From GCA-002715885 sp045561575 (GTDB lineage Bacteria > Bacteroidota > Bacteroidia > Flavobacteriales > BACL11), in the NCBI GenBank assembly GCA_045561575.1, contig JBJKXM010000004.1, forward strand, positions 62,001-126,000: a DNA stretch of 64,000 nucleotides. Reading direction: 5' to 3'. Positions 9,165 through 16,815 of the stretch are shown here, in pieces. The translations under genes and the position numbers were made by a program. Numbering within the stretch: the first letter of the stretch is position 1; each line of letters opens with the position of its first letter. Under the pieces are notes generated by a model. The model had not been told where the DNA came from. It did no database searches and worked only from the letters and a program-made list of their open reading frames with translations.

Positions 9165-10354
9165 GAATTTATATAATTCCTTAAATATTCAAATTCTTCA
9201 GACAAATCTCCATTCTGACAAATTGTAGCTCCATTTACAATTTTATTATCATTGCCAATTATTGGAATTATATTTTTAATGAGATTTTCACCAAAATCCT
9301 CTGATGAATCCTTTGGCAATTCACAAGGTAAATTATCAACAGCCATTACAGCTACAACATCATTAGACTTAAAATCATCTTCACTTTCAGTATGAGGATT
9401 ATAACCATAAATTGGATTATCAATTGTAGAGGGTTTAATTGTAGTTGCAACAGGCCCGTCAATATCACATGAAATATCTGCCACAACAGAAATATTAAAA
9501 TCATCTGATTTAACATCATTTCTTGTAAATAAATAAGGTGCGCCACTTCCATAGAAATGACCTGCAAAAAATATATCAGTCACATTAGCATATTTCATAA
9601 AAGTAGATTTGTAATCAGATGAATTATTAATAAAATCAGAAAAATCAGATTGCTTACCATCTATTCTTTCATTATAGTCTAATACATCAATATTTAAATA
9701 AACTGGGTAATCAAATGAATTGTTAATGTAATCATCAATTCCTACTTCAATTATATTTAATTTTTTAATTGTTTCTAATATTCCTGCACCTACTCTACCT
9801 TTTCCAGTAACTAAAATTTTTTCATTTGATAAATGAACTTTATTTAACTCGGTATCCATTTCAATTCTATTTAGACACTTGTTAGCTGGTTTTAAAGAAT
9901 ATAAATCATTTTTTAAACCGTATGTAAGTAAACCATTGTATGCTCCGATAATACCAGCGTATCTACCAAAACCAAGTATTCTGCTCCCATTTTCATATTT
10001 TAAAACTTCGTAATCAACCATTGTAATATTTAGTTCAATCATTTTTTTTAAAAGACCTCGATTATATTCTTGCTCTTTGATTGTATGTGAAAAAAAGAAA
10101 TATGTTTTATTGGAAATTAATTTATCCTTCGGAACCTCTTTAATTCCAAATAAGACATCACATGATTCTAAATTATCTAATACAGTTATACCTTGATCAA
10201 TATATTCTTGGTCTGAAAAACATCTTATGTTACTAGATTGAACATAAATTTGAAGATTATGGAAATTATCTTCAATTCTCTTGCATTGAGATGGTGAAAA
10301 TGGCACTCTTCTATCAACGGGAACTTTTTCTTCTCTTAAAATGCCTATTTTCAT
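9161..10354 (-). CDS. Saccharopine dehydrogenase (LYS1)/alanine dehydrogenase-like NAD(P) oxidoreductase
   Basis: The protein is 397 residues from the ATG at 10354, where MKIGILREEKVPVDRR matches the alanine dehydrogenase/transhydrogenase N-domain; the longer frame to 10399 adds 15 unlikely residues. A Rossmann motif ILVTGKGRVGAGILE lies mid-protein. Near the C-terminus DISCDIDGPVATTIKPSTIDNPIYGYNP-like sequence (split by a few residues) resembles the lysine-ketoglutarate reductase/LYS1 group more than alanine dehydrogenase. It would act on an amino acid or 2-oxoacid with NAD(P). No lysine-pathway neighbour supports a specific substrate. It overlaps rpe at the 3' ends and starts 86 bases from ssrA. 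Confidence 0.65.
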   Translation of the reverse strand: MKIGILREEKVPVDRRVPFSPSQCKRIEDNFHNLQIYVQSSNIRCFSDQEYIDQGITVLDNLESCDVLFGIKEVPKDKLISNKTYFFFSHTIKEQEYNRGLLKKMIELNITMVDYEVLKYENGSRILGFGRYAGIIGAYNGLLTYGLKNDLYSLKPANKCLNRIEMDTELNKVHLSNEKILVTGKGRVGAGILETIKKLNIIEVGIDDYINNSFDYPVYLNIDVLDYNERIDGKQSDFSDFINNSSDYKSTFMKYANVTDIFFAGHFYGSGAPYLFTRNDVKSDDFNISVVADISCDIDGPVATTIKPSTIDNPIYGYNPHTESEDDFKSNDVVAVMAVDNLPCELPKDSSEDFGENLIKNIIPIIGNDNKIVNGATICQNGDLSEEFEYLRNYINS

Positions 10355-10409
10355 TTTCCTATTTTTATACAAAAGTAAACATTGAAAGGGCGAAAGCAAT
10401 TGAATTTAC

Positions 10410-10417
10410 TAATTTTG
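10410..10417 (+). promoter_or_regulatory. Putative -7 element of ssrA
   Basis: TAATTTTG matches TAnnTTTG and ends 23 bases before the mature tmRNA 5' end, leaving room for a short leader removed by RNase P. Confidence 0.4.
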
Positions 10418-10440
10418 CAAAAAAAAGTTCATTATTTCAT

Positions 10441-10804
10441 GGGGCTGACTGGATTTGACTGCAAGTTGAGTTGACTAATAAGCATGTCGAGCTTTGTGTT
10501 TTGGCTCGTTAAAATTAAAATTCAATTTTTTAATTGGCGAAAATAATTACGCTTTAGCTGCCTAATTTATAAATTAGAATAGCTTTTGTCTCTTTTAAAG
10601 GAACTCCTGAATCCTTTAATCTTGAGGCATCATTAATATCAGGATAGTTTATTTAGAGCTTCGATAAATGAACGAAACTTTTGAAGATAAGGATAAGAAT
10701 TGGGTGCTATTTACCAGTCTTATTTCGAAAATTAACAGTAGATATGCATGTAGAAAATTATTTGACACCTTGTTAGGACGTGGGTTCGAAACCCACCAGC
10801 TCCA
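10441..10804 (+). ncRNA. ssrA: Transfer-messenger RNA (tmRNA)
   Basis: The 5' end GGGGCTGACTGGATTTGAC pairs through GGGGCTG with CAGCTCC at 10797-10803 to form the acceptor stem. A T-arm GGGTTCGAAACCC precedes it (10782-10794). An internal reading frame encodes GENNYALAA followed by TAA (10536-10565), the kind of tag known from Bacteroidota. The RNA rescues stalled ribosomes by trans-translation and marks the nascent protein for proteolysis. The terminal CCA is not encoded (ACAAG follows). Length of about 364 nt is normal. A perfect hairpin terminator follows. Confidence 0.96.
10536..10565 (+). other. tmRNA proteolysis-tag reading frame
   Basis: Codons GGC GAA AAT AAT TAC GCT plus TTA GCT GCC and the stop TAA encode G-E-N-N-Y-A-L-A-A. 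With the alanine carried by the tmRNA, the tag is (A)GENNYALAA, ending in the ALAA degron seen by ClpXP-type proteases. Confidence 0.93.
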
Positions 10805-10812
10805 CAAGAAAT

Positions 10813-10839
10813 AAACCCACTCAATTGAGTGGGTTTTTT
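10813..10839 (+). terminator. Terminator of ssrA
   Basis: AAACCCACTC (10813-10822) and GAGTGGGTTT (10827-10836) form a perfect 10-pair stem around AATT, followed by T residues to 10839. The ascending arm AAACCCACTC is repeated at 11397-11406. Confidence 0.85.
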
Positions 10840-10853
10840 ATTAATTTTACGTA

Positions 10854-11360
10854 ATGAAAATCAACATAGTCCCATATAGTGATGAATGGCCTTTACTATT
10901 TGAAACGATAAAAAAAGAAATAAAAAAAAGTATTGTTGATAATGAAGTTATAATTGAGCATATTGGTAGTACTTCTGTTGATAAACTTGCTTCAAAACCA
11001 ATTATTGATATTTTAATTGGAGTTAGTTCAAATAATCTAGATATGTATATAGAACCTATCAAAAATTTAGGATATACACACATTAAAGAATATGAAATAG
11101 AAACACCTAATAGAAGATTCTTCTTTTTTGAAAAAAACAAGAAAAGAACAGCACAAGTTCATTTAGTAAAAAAGAATAGTAGATGGTTTAAAAGACATAT
11201 AGCATTTAGAAATGAATTAAGATCAAATGAAATTATTAGAAAAAAATATCAAAGCTTAAAATATTCACTTTCAAAAAAGGAATGGAAAGATGGAAATGAA
11301 TATGCTGATGCAAAAACAACATTTATTAAATCTGTTGAGAAGATGCTAAAATTTGATTAA
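10854..11360 (+). CDS. GrpB-family (UPF0157) nucleotidyltransferase-fold protein
   Basis: The 168-residue protein opens with PYSDEWPLLFETIKKEI and contains IEHIGSTSVDKLASKPIIDILIG, the hallmark of the GrpB/UPF0157 family; the G-S-T-S...D-I-x-I pattern resembles the nucleotidyltransferase active site. Molecular function is not established; some relatives are fused to dephospho-CoA kinase. The gene sits alone between the ssrA terminator and a second, similar tail sequence (11364-11421), which suggests a cassette-like insertion. Its A/T content is like its neighbours. Confidence 0.85.
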   Translation: MKINIVPYSDEWPLLFETIKKEIKKSIVDNEVIIEHIGSTSVDKLASKPIIDILIGVSSNNLDMYIEPIKNLGYTHIKEYEIETPNRRFFFFEKNKKRTAQVHLVKKNSRWFKRHIAFRNELRSNEIIRKKYQSLKYSLSKKEWKDGNEYADAKTTFIKSVEKMLKFD

Positions 11361-11363
11361 AAA

Positions 11364-11420
11364 GTTCGAACTTAGGACCGAGAGGCCACAAAAAAGAAAC
11401 CCACTCTTATGGGTGGGTTT
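11364..11420 (+). repeat. Imperfect copy of the ssrA tail (T-arm-like, CCACA, hairpin)
   Basis: In order this stretch has GTTCGAA (11364-11370), GCCACAAAAAAG and AAACCCACTC (11397-11406). The tmRNA end has the same three blocks, GTTCGAA (10784-10790), TCCACAAGAAAT and AAACCCACTC, 580 bases upstream. Spacing between the first two blocks differs by four bases. The blocks frame the GrpB gene on both sides. No complete tRNA can be folded here because the preceding bases belong to the GrpB gene. Confidence 0.5.
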
Positions 11421-11421
11421 T
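11397..11421. terminator. Bidirectional terminator between grpB-like gene and typA
   Basis: AAACCCAC (11397-11404) pairs with GTGGGTTT (11413-11420). T residues follow on the plus strand and GTTTCTTTTTTG follows on the minus strand, so it can serve both convergent genes. Confidence 0.7.
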
Positions 11422-11444
11422 AATTACTTACAATCTGTTTTAAA

Positions 11445-13223
11445 TCAAGAAAATGATCTATAATTAATTTTTCGCATTCTTAATGATTCAGGAGTAATTT
11501 CTAAATATTCATCTGCTTGTATATATTCCATACATTCTTCAAGTGAAAAATCAATTTTTGGGGCAATTTGTATAGCAGCATCTGACCCTGACTTACGCAT
11601 ATTGGTTAATTGTTTGCCTTTAACAACATTAACGTCCAGATCATTATCTCTGTTATTTTCCCCTATTACTTGTCCTTTATATATATTAGTTCCAGGAGAA
11701 ATAAAAAACCTACCTCTATCTTGTAATTTTCCAATTGAAAATGCTGTTGAACTACCAGATTCAATAGAAATTAGTGAACCTTTCATTCTTTCAGGAATAT
11801 CTCCTTTAAATGGAGCATATTCTCTAAACCTATGCGTCATAATTGCATTTCCAGAAGTTGTTGTTAAAATATTATTTCTTAATCCAATTAATCCTCTAGA
11901 AGGAATGTCAAATTCTAAATGTTGTAAGTCGCCTTTTGGCTCCATTACAAGCATGTCCCCTTTTCTTTGAGTAACAAGTTCTATTACCTTTCCGGAAAAA
12001 TCTGCAGGAACATCAATTACTAATGTTTCCATTGGCTCACATTTTACACCATCTATGTCTTTGAAAATAACTTGAGGTTTACCAACTTGTAATTCAAAAC
12101 CTTCTCTTCTCATGGTTTCTATAAGTACAGATAAATGAAGAATACCTCTTCCAAACACATTGAATTTATCTTCAGAAGCTCCGTCCTCTACTTTTAGAGC
12201 AAGATTCTTTTCAAGTTCTGCATATAATCTATCTCTTAAATGTCTAGAAGTACAATACTTACCTTCTTTTCCAAAAAAAGGAGAATTATTTATTGTAAAC
12301 AACATACTAATTGTAGGTTCATCAATAGAAATTCTTGGTAATTCTTCAGGTTTTTCAAGATCAGAAATAGTATCTCCAATTTCAAAATCTTCTAAGCCAA
12401 CTATCGAACAAATATCTCCAGATTTCAAATATTTTACTTGAGATTTTCCCATACCTTCAAAAACATATAATTCTTTAATTCTAACTTTCTTTTTTACACC
12501 ATTTGCTTTACAAAGCATATAATCTTTGCCTTCTTGCAACTCACCTCTAAAGATTCGCCCAATAGCAATACGTCCTACAAATTTAGAATAGTCTAAAGAA
12601 GTAATTTGCATCTGTGGAGTACCTTCGTTGTATGGTGCAGCAGGAATATTTTCAATAACAGCATCAAGTAAAGGAAAAATATTTTCTGTTTTTTCTTGCC
12701 AATCTAAACTCATCCAGCCTTCTTTTGAAGAACCAAATACTGTTGTAAAATCTAATTGATCTTCTGAAGCTTCTAAGTTAAACATTAAATCAAAAATTGC
12801 ATCTTGTACTAAATCAGGTGTACAATTTTCTTTATCTACCTTATTTACTACAACAATTGGCTTTAAACCTAAAGAAATAGCCTTACTTAGAACAAATCTA
12901 GTTTGGGGCATTGCTCCCTCAAAAGCATCTACAAGTAATAATACCCCATCAGCCATTTTTAGTACTCGCTCTACCTCACCACCAAAATCAGCATGTCCAG
13001 GTGTATCAATAACGTTAATTTTTATTCCTTTATAATTTACAGATACATTTTTAGAAAGTATTGTAATGCCTCTTTCACGTTCTAAATCATTGTTATCTAA
13101 TAACAACTCCGTACGTTCTTTACGATCATCAAGTACTTTACATTGATCGATAATTTTATCAACTAATGTTGTTTTTCCATGATCAACATGAGCAATTATA
13201 GCAATATTTCTAATTGAATTCAT
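11445..13223 (-). CDS. typA: Ribosome-associated GTPase TypA/BipA
   Basis: This 592-residue translational GTPase has G1 AHVDHGKTTLVDKI (residues 10-23), G3 DTPGHADFGGEVERVL and G4 VNKVD, followed by EF-G-like domains and the BipA-specific C-terminal region. Length fits the family. It binds ribosomes and is important for stress and cold adaptation and for 50S assembly in other bacteria. It faces the nitroreductase gene across a 160-base intergenic region holding nested inverted repeats. Confidence 0.95.
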   Translation of the reverse strand: MNSIRNIAIIAHVDHGKTTLVDKIIDQCKVLDDRKERTELLLDNNDLERERGITILSKNVSVNYKGIKINVIDTPGHADFGGEVERVLKMADGVLLLVDAFEGAMPQTRFVLSKAISLGLKPIVVVNKVDKENCTPDLVQDAIFDLMFNLEASEDQLDFTTVFGSSKEGWMSLDWQEKTENIFPLLDAVIENIPAAPYNEGTPQMQITSLDYSKFVGRIAIGRIFRGELQEGKDYMLCKANGVKKKVRIKELYVFEGMGKSQVKYLKSGDICSIVGLEDFEIGDTISDLEKPEELPRISIDEPTISMLFTINNSPFFGKEGKYCTSRHLRDRLYAELEKNLALKVEDGASEDKFNVFGRGILHLSVLIETMRREGFELQVGKPQVIFKDIDGVKCEPMETLVIDVPADFSGKVIELVTQRKGDMLVMEPKGDLQHLEFDIPSRGLIGLRNNILTTTSGNAIMTHRFREYAPFKGDIPERMKGSLISIESGSSTAFSIGKLQDRGRFFISPGTNIYKGQVIGENNRDNDLDVNVVKGKQLTNMRKSGSDAAIQIAPKIDFSLEECMEYIQADEYLEITPESLRMRKINYRSFS

Positions 13224-13241
13224 TTTCTAATTTAAAGGGGG

Positions 13242-13249
13242 CAAAAATA
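13242..13249 (-). promoter_or_regulatory. Putative -7 element of typA
   Basis: On the minus strand TATTTTTG matches TAnnTTTG and ends 19 bases before the typA ATG. No TTG -33 box was recognised. Confidence 0.3.
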
Positions 13250-13284
13250 CTCTTATTTATTTCATAAAGCTGGAAATCATTACA

Positions 13285-13338
13285 AATGTCTAATCATTTG
13301 TTAATGTAATATGACAATCCATTTACATTAAAGACATT
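13285..13338. promoter_or_regulatory. Nested inverted repeats between typA and the nitroreductase gene
   Basis: AATGTC (13285-13290) and TTAATGTAA (13301-13309) are mirrored by TTACATTAA (13323-13331) and GACATT (13333-13338). The inner arms give a 9-pair stem with a 13-base loop, and the outer arms add 6 pairs. It lies in the divergent promoter region, so an operator or an RNA stem is possible. Confidence 0.5.
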
Positions 13339-13383
13339 AGAAAAGGATTTGTACTTTTACGAATAAATTTTTATAATATTTTA

Positions 13384-14091
13384 ATGGAATTTTTTGAGGT
13401 TGTAGAAAAAAGAAGATCAGTTAGAAGATTTACTAATCAGGAAATTCCTGAAAATGTAATGAGAAAATGCTTAAAGGCTGCTACACTAGCTCCTAATTCA
13501 TCTAATCTGCAAACATGGGAATTTTATTGGGTAAGAAATTCAGAAAATAAAAAGAAAGTTGTAGAGGCATGTTTTTCTCAAAATGCTGCAAAAACTGCTA
13601 AAGAGATAGTAATAGCAGTAGGTAGAATTGATACGTGGAAAAGAAATAGAGATTTAATAATTGAAGATTACAAAAAGAAAGATAAGTTGATTCCACTAGT
13701 AAAAAAATACTATCAAAAACTAATACCATTTGCATACTCACACGATAGATTTGGTTTTTATGGAATTTTAAAAAGAATATTTTATCTCTTTTTTAATGTT
13801 GTTGGATTTTTCAGGCCAATTATTAGAGGTCCAATATATAAACATCAATTATTTGAAACTGTCAGCAAATCAACAGCACTAGCATGTCAAAACTTCATGA
13901 TGGCTCTAGTTGCAGAGGGATATGATTCATGTCCTATGGAAGGCTTTGATGAAAAAAGAATTAAAAAAATTCTTAATCTAAACTGGCAGTCACATGTTGT
14001 TATGATATTTGGTATTGGACAGGCTGATAAAAATGGTATTTACGGAGAAAGGTTTAGAATAGATGACAATTTAGTTATAAAAGAAGTTTAA
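13384..14091 (+). CDS. Nitroreductase-family flavoprotein
   Basis: This 235-residue protein starts with the FMN-binding signature EKRRSVRRFTNQEIP (residues 8-22), followed by LKAATLAPNSSNLQTWEF, and has a C-terminal glycine-containing segment GIGQADKNGIYGERF. Family members use FMN and NAD(P)H to reduce nitro compounds, quinones or other substrates. An insertion of about 60 residues with aromatic-rich sequence (about 110-150) sits mid-protein. The true substrate is unknown. It stands alone, with convergent CotH-like gene 3 bases downstream. Confidence 0.82.
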   Translation: MEFFEVVEKRRSVRRFTNQEIPENVMRKCLKAATLAPNSSNLQTWEFYWVRNSENKKKVVEACFSQNAAKTAKEIVIAVGRIDTWKRNRDLIIEDYKKKDKLIPLVKKYYQKLIPFAYSHDRFGFYGILKRIFYLFFNVVGFFRPIIRGPIYKHQLFETVSKSTALACQNFMMALVAEGYDSCPMEGFDEKRIKKILNLNWQSHVVMIFGIGQADKNGIYGERFRIDDNLVIKEV

Positions 14092-14094
14092 AAA

Positions 14095-16371
14095 TTATTT
14101 AATAATTATTCTTTTTTCTATCCTGCCATCATCAAAATGGAAAAACAAAGTTTTATTAAGCTTGAACAACACTTCTTTTCCAAGAACATCTGTTATTTTA
14201 ACGACACTTCTTTTATCGAAATCATAATAATTATAAGACGATGTAATATCAAGAGTAAAATTGATGTTTGTAATACTATCACATCCAATTGAATTTGTTA
14301 ATATTATAGAATAATCTCCTGAAACATATAACACTATTCCGTTCCAACTTATACTACTATTTGAAACTAAGGTATCATATGAATATGAATCATAAATACA
14401 ACTTCCATCATCATAATTAGCAAATTGATTAAAATTACAGGCAATTGGATCAGTACATCCAGTAATCCCATAGCAATTACCTAGTAAATTATTATCTATC
14501 CATACAAGTCTAAATTCTATCCAATTTTTCAAAAAACCTATTTCATCTTGGTATGTATTTCCAACATAAAAGTTTGGCCAAACATAAGTATCTAAAATAT
14601 CCCATTTCTGAAAATTTCTATCACTTGCATCTTCTAAATAAAAAACAACACTATCTATAAAATTAAAAATAGAATCTTTATGAAAGCTATTAGCTCTTAA
14701 ATACTCCCATCTACATTTTAATTTATTTACATAATTGGAGTCCTCTAAAAGCCTTTCAAACCAAAACGGATTGTTCCATGCACATCCCTGCCCTCCATCA
14801 TCGACTTCCCATCCATTAGTTAGTCCTCCATTACAAAAATTAGCATTTCCAAAAGCTAAATTATAGTCCCAAAAAGGTCCCATGGTTAGCTTTCCTGCAT
14901 TATCATCTCTATCCTTATACATGTAAGTACTAAGTCTATATCCATCAATATTTCTAGAAAGTTCATTAATTATATATAAGTCAATAAAAGAATTTACATC
15001 AATATACTTTGAATAGCCTATAAGTGTATCATTAAAGTTAGGGCCTGATAAAGCATTTTCAAAACTATCTACAAAGTTTTCTATGTAATTTTTTTGAATA
15101 GGATGTAATGCTGGTCCCTCAGGATAATGATATTGAATAAAAATTGAACCTCCTCCTAAATTTGGGAAATTTGATTGCCAATTACTTCCTCCTGAACCAG
15201 TGAATTTATCAATCTTAACTATGTAACCTCCTGTTAAACTATCACCATTTAAATCATCTGAATCTAAAGCTGCAATATCAACTCTGTTTTTATCTCTTTT
15301 TATTTTTTCCATTAAAATATAAACTCCTTGATAATCTCCATTTATTACTAATTCACAATAAATAGTTCTTGAACAATAATTCCCCATCTTACGCCCCAAA
15401 TCAAAAGTTAAGAAATTACGCATTAGACTCTTATCTGTATATGGAGCATATAAAATCCAATCATTTTCAATAGGCATGCCTAATAATGACACATTATTGT
15501 TATTACCTAAAGAATCTTGAGTTTCAAAACCATATGACTTTTTTGGAAAAGATTGAGAAGAACTTCCTCTGTATTCAATACTAATTTTACCGTTATAATC
15601 ATTAAAAGTATCATTAATTGAATTTAAATTTCCAAAACCATTGTCAATTATTCCCATATCACAAATTATTCTAGCACTATCTAATATGTTTTGATTATTT
15701 GTATTTATCATTACAATAGGAAGGTTAGATGATGTGAAAATTAATGGTGGATTAAACCATGAATGAGGGGAGGAATAATTTAAGTTAGTTGATGTTATAC
15801 CTAAAGATATAAAAACACGAGCTGTTAAATCTGATGAAGAAATATCTTGATTATGAATCTGGACAGATAGTACATTAACTCCTTGTTTTAAAATAGTATC
15901 TATTAACTGTGGATCAATAATAAATTGATCCGGAGAACCTCCTTGATACATTTGTGCCTCTTTATAAGTATTTGCAACTTGATTATATGCTGGATGATCC
16001 CCATAAATACCAATATTTGACCTTGCTATTTCAACATCATTTAAATAAGCAACAAACGCATCATCAAAATCAATATCCAAAACTAAAGAACCAATTTCTG
16101 ATGTATCAATAATTGAAAACTCATTTCTTAGATATAAAGAAATTGTTGGGTTTATAATTGTAGAATCATCTCCATCTCCATACCCAAAACCACCTTGCCC
16201 ATTTTGCCACAGAGAATCATCATAAGAAATAGTTCTCCAATTTGAATCTGGCTCACTTATTCCAACATAATATTTCCAAAATTCACTCTCAAAAACTACT
16301 GTTTCCCAATGATCTACAGATTGAGATAAAAGAGTAAAAGGAAAAAAAACAAGAAATAATAATTTTTTCAC
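14095..16371 (-). CDS. Secreted CotH-like protein with T9SS-type C-terminal tail
   Basis: From a GTG at 16371 the protein is 758 residues and starts with a clean signal peptide (MKKLLFLVFFPFTLLSQ); an upstream ATG at 16401 would place ten extra residues before it. CotH kinase-like segments follow: EYRGSSSQSFPKKSYGFE, APYTDKSLMRN, GDYQGVYILMEKIKRDKNRVDI and GPFWDYNLAFGN. Near the C-terminus GCTDPIACNFN...YDDGSC is a motif frequent in secreted Bacteroidota proteins, and the last residues DDGRIEKRIIIK resemble a T9SS sorting tail. CotH proteins are atypical protein kinases in spore coats; here the target is unknown. The role at the cell surface is inferred. Confidence 0.78.
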   Translation of the reverse strand: MKKLLFLVFFPFTLLSQSVDHWETVVFESEFWKYYVGISEPDSNWRTISYDDSLWQNGQGGFGYGDGDDSTIINPTISLYLRNEFSIIDTSEIGSLVLDIDFDDAFVAYLNDVEIARSNIGIYGDHPAYNQVANTYKEAQMYQGGSPDQFIIDPQLIDTILKQGVNVLSVQIHNQDISSSDLTARVFISLGITSTNLNYSSPHSWFNPPLIFTSSNLPIVMINTNNQNILDSARIICDMGIIDNGFGNLNSINDTFNDYNGKISIEYRGSSSQSFPKKSYGFETQDSLGNNNNVSLLGMPIENDWILYAPYTDKSLMRNFLTFDLGRKMGNYCSRTIYCELVINGDYQGVYILMEKIKRDKNRVDIAALDSDDLNGDSLTGGYIVKIDKFTGSGGSNWQSNFPNLGGGSIFIQYHYPEGPALHPIQKNYIENFVDSFENALSGPNFNDTLIGYSKYIDVNSFIDLYIINELSRNIDGYRLSTYMYKDRDDNAGKLTMGPFWDYNLAFGNANFCNGGLTNGWEVDDGGQGCAWNNPFWFERLLEDSNYVNKLKCRWEYLRANSFHKDSIFNFIDSVVFYLEDASDRNFQKWDILDTYVWPNFYVGNTYQDEIGFLKNWIEFRLVWIDNNLLGNCYGITGCTDPIACNFNQFANYDDGSCIYDSYSYDTLVSNSSISWNGIVLYVSGDYSIILTNSIGCDSITNINFTLDITSSYNYYDFDKRSVVKITDVLGKEVLFKLNKTLFFHFDDGRIEKRIIIK

Positions 16372-16375
16372 TATA

Positions 16376-16383
16376 CGAAGATA
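16376..16383 (-). promoter_or_regulatory. Putative -7 element of the CotH-like gene
   Basis: On the minus strand TATCTTCG lies five bases before the GTG at 16371 and resembles TATATTCG in front of recQ. If used, the transcript would start at the GTG and be leaderless, which supports this start. Confidence 0.35.
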
Positions 16384-16432
16384 TAAATAATGAAAAAACA
16401 ACAGATAAGTAATTATATCTATTTGATTTATT

Positions 16433-16440
16433 TAATTTTG
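16433..16440 (+). promoter_or_regulatory. Putative -7 element of the DUF423 gene
   Basis: TAATTTTG matches TAnnTTTG and ends 13 bases before the ATG at 16453. It lies within the longer upstream open frame, which argues for the downstream start. Confidence 0.3.
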
Positions 16441-16452
16441 AGTAAAAAAATT

Positions 16453-16809
16453 ATGTGGATAATTAAAACTGGTATAATCTTTTCTCTAATATCAATAATT
16501 TTAGGAGCATTTGGAGCTCATGCATTAGAGAATATTATTGCAGATAAAATTGAAGTTTTTAAAACTGGAGTTCAATATCAAATTTTTCATGCTCTTGGGC
16601 TAATTTTAATCGGAATTTTATCTAAAACATTTTCTGTTGATCTAAATACAGTAGCTTACTTGATTATAGCAGGTATAATTTTATTTTCTGGATCTCTTTA
16701 TCTTATTTCGATTTTTAAAACAACATCAATAGGAATAATAACTCCTATTGGAGGTACACTGTTTATTATAGGATGGTCAGTTTTATTATTTAGGTTAAGT
16801 AATATCTAA
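16453..16809 (+). CDS. DUF423 small membrane protein
   Basis: The 118-residue protein from the ATG at 16453 has about four transmembrane helices and the DUF423 marks GAFGAHAL (near residue 18), YQIFHALGLILIGIL, SGSLYLI and TPIGGTLFIIGW. The open frame extends 63 bases upstream, but that part is not family-like and would overlap the divergent CotH promoter. Function of the family is unknown; it lies in the cytoplasmic membrane. Confidence 0.85.
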   Translation: MWIIKTGIIFSLISIILGAFGAHALENIIADKIEVFKTGVQYQIFHALGLILIGILSKTFSVDLNTVAYLIIAGIILFSGSLYLISIFKTTSIGIITPIGGTLFIIGWSVLLFRLSNI

Positions 16810-16815
16810 ATAACT

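Noticed and set aside
11361..11390. A tRNA gene or tRNA remnant at GTTCGAAC...CCACA
   Set aside because: There is no 5' half, and the preceding bases encode the end of the GrpB protein. A T-stem cannot be completed. It is listed only as a similarity to the ssrA tail.
14088..14115. Palindrome AATTATTTAATAATT as a terminator between convergent genes
   Set aside because: The stem is A/T only and weak; in this AT-rich DNA it may be chance.
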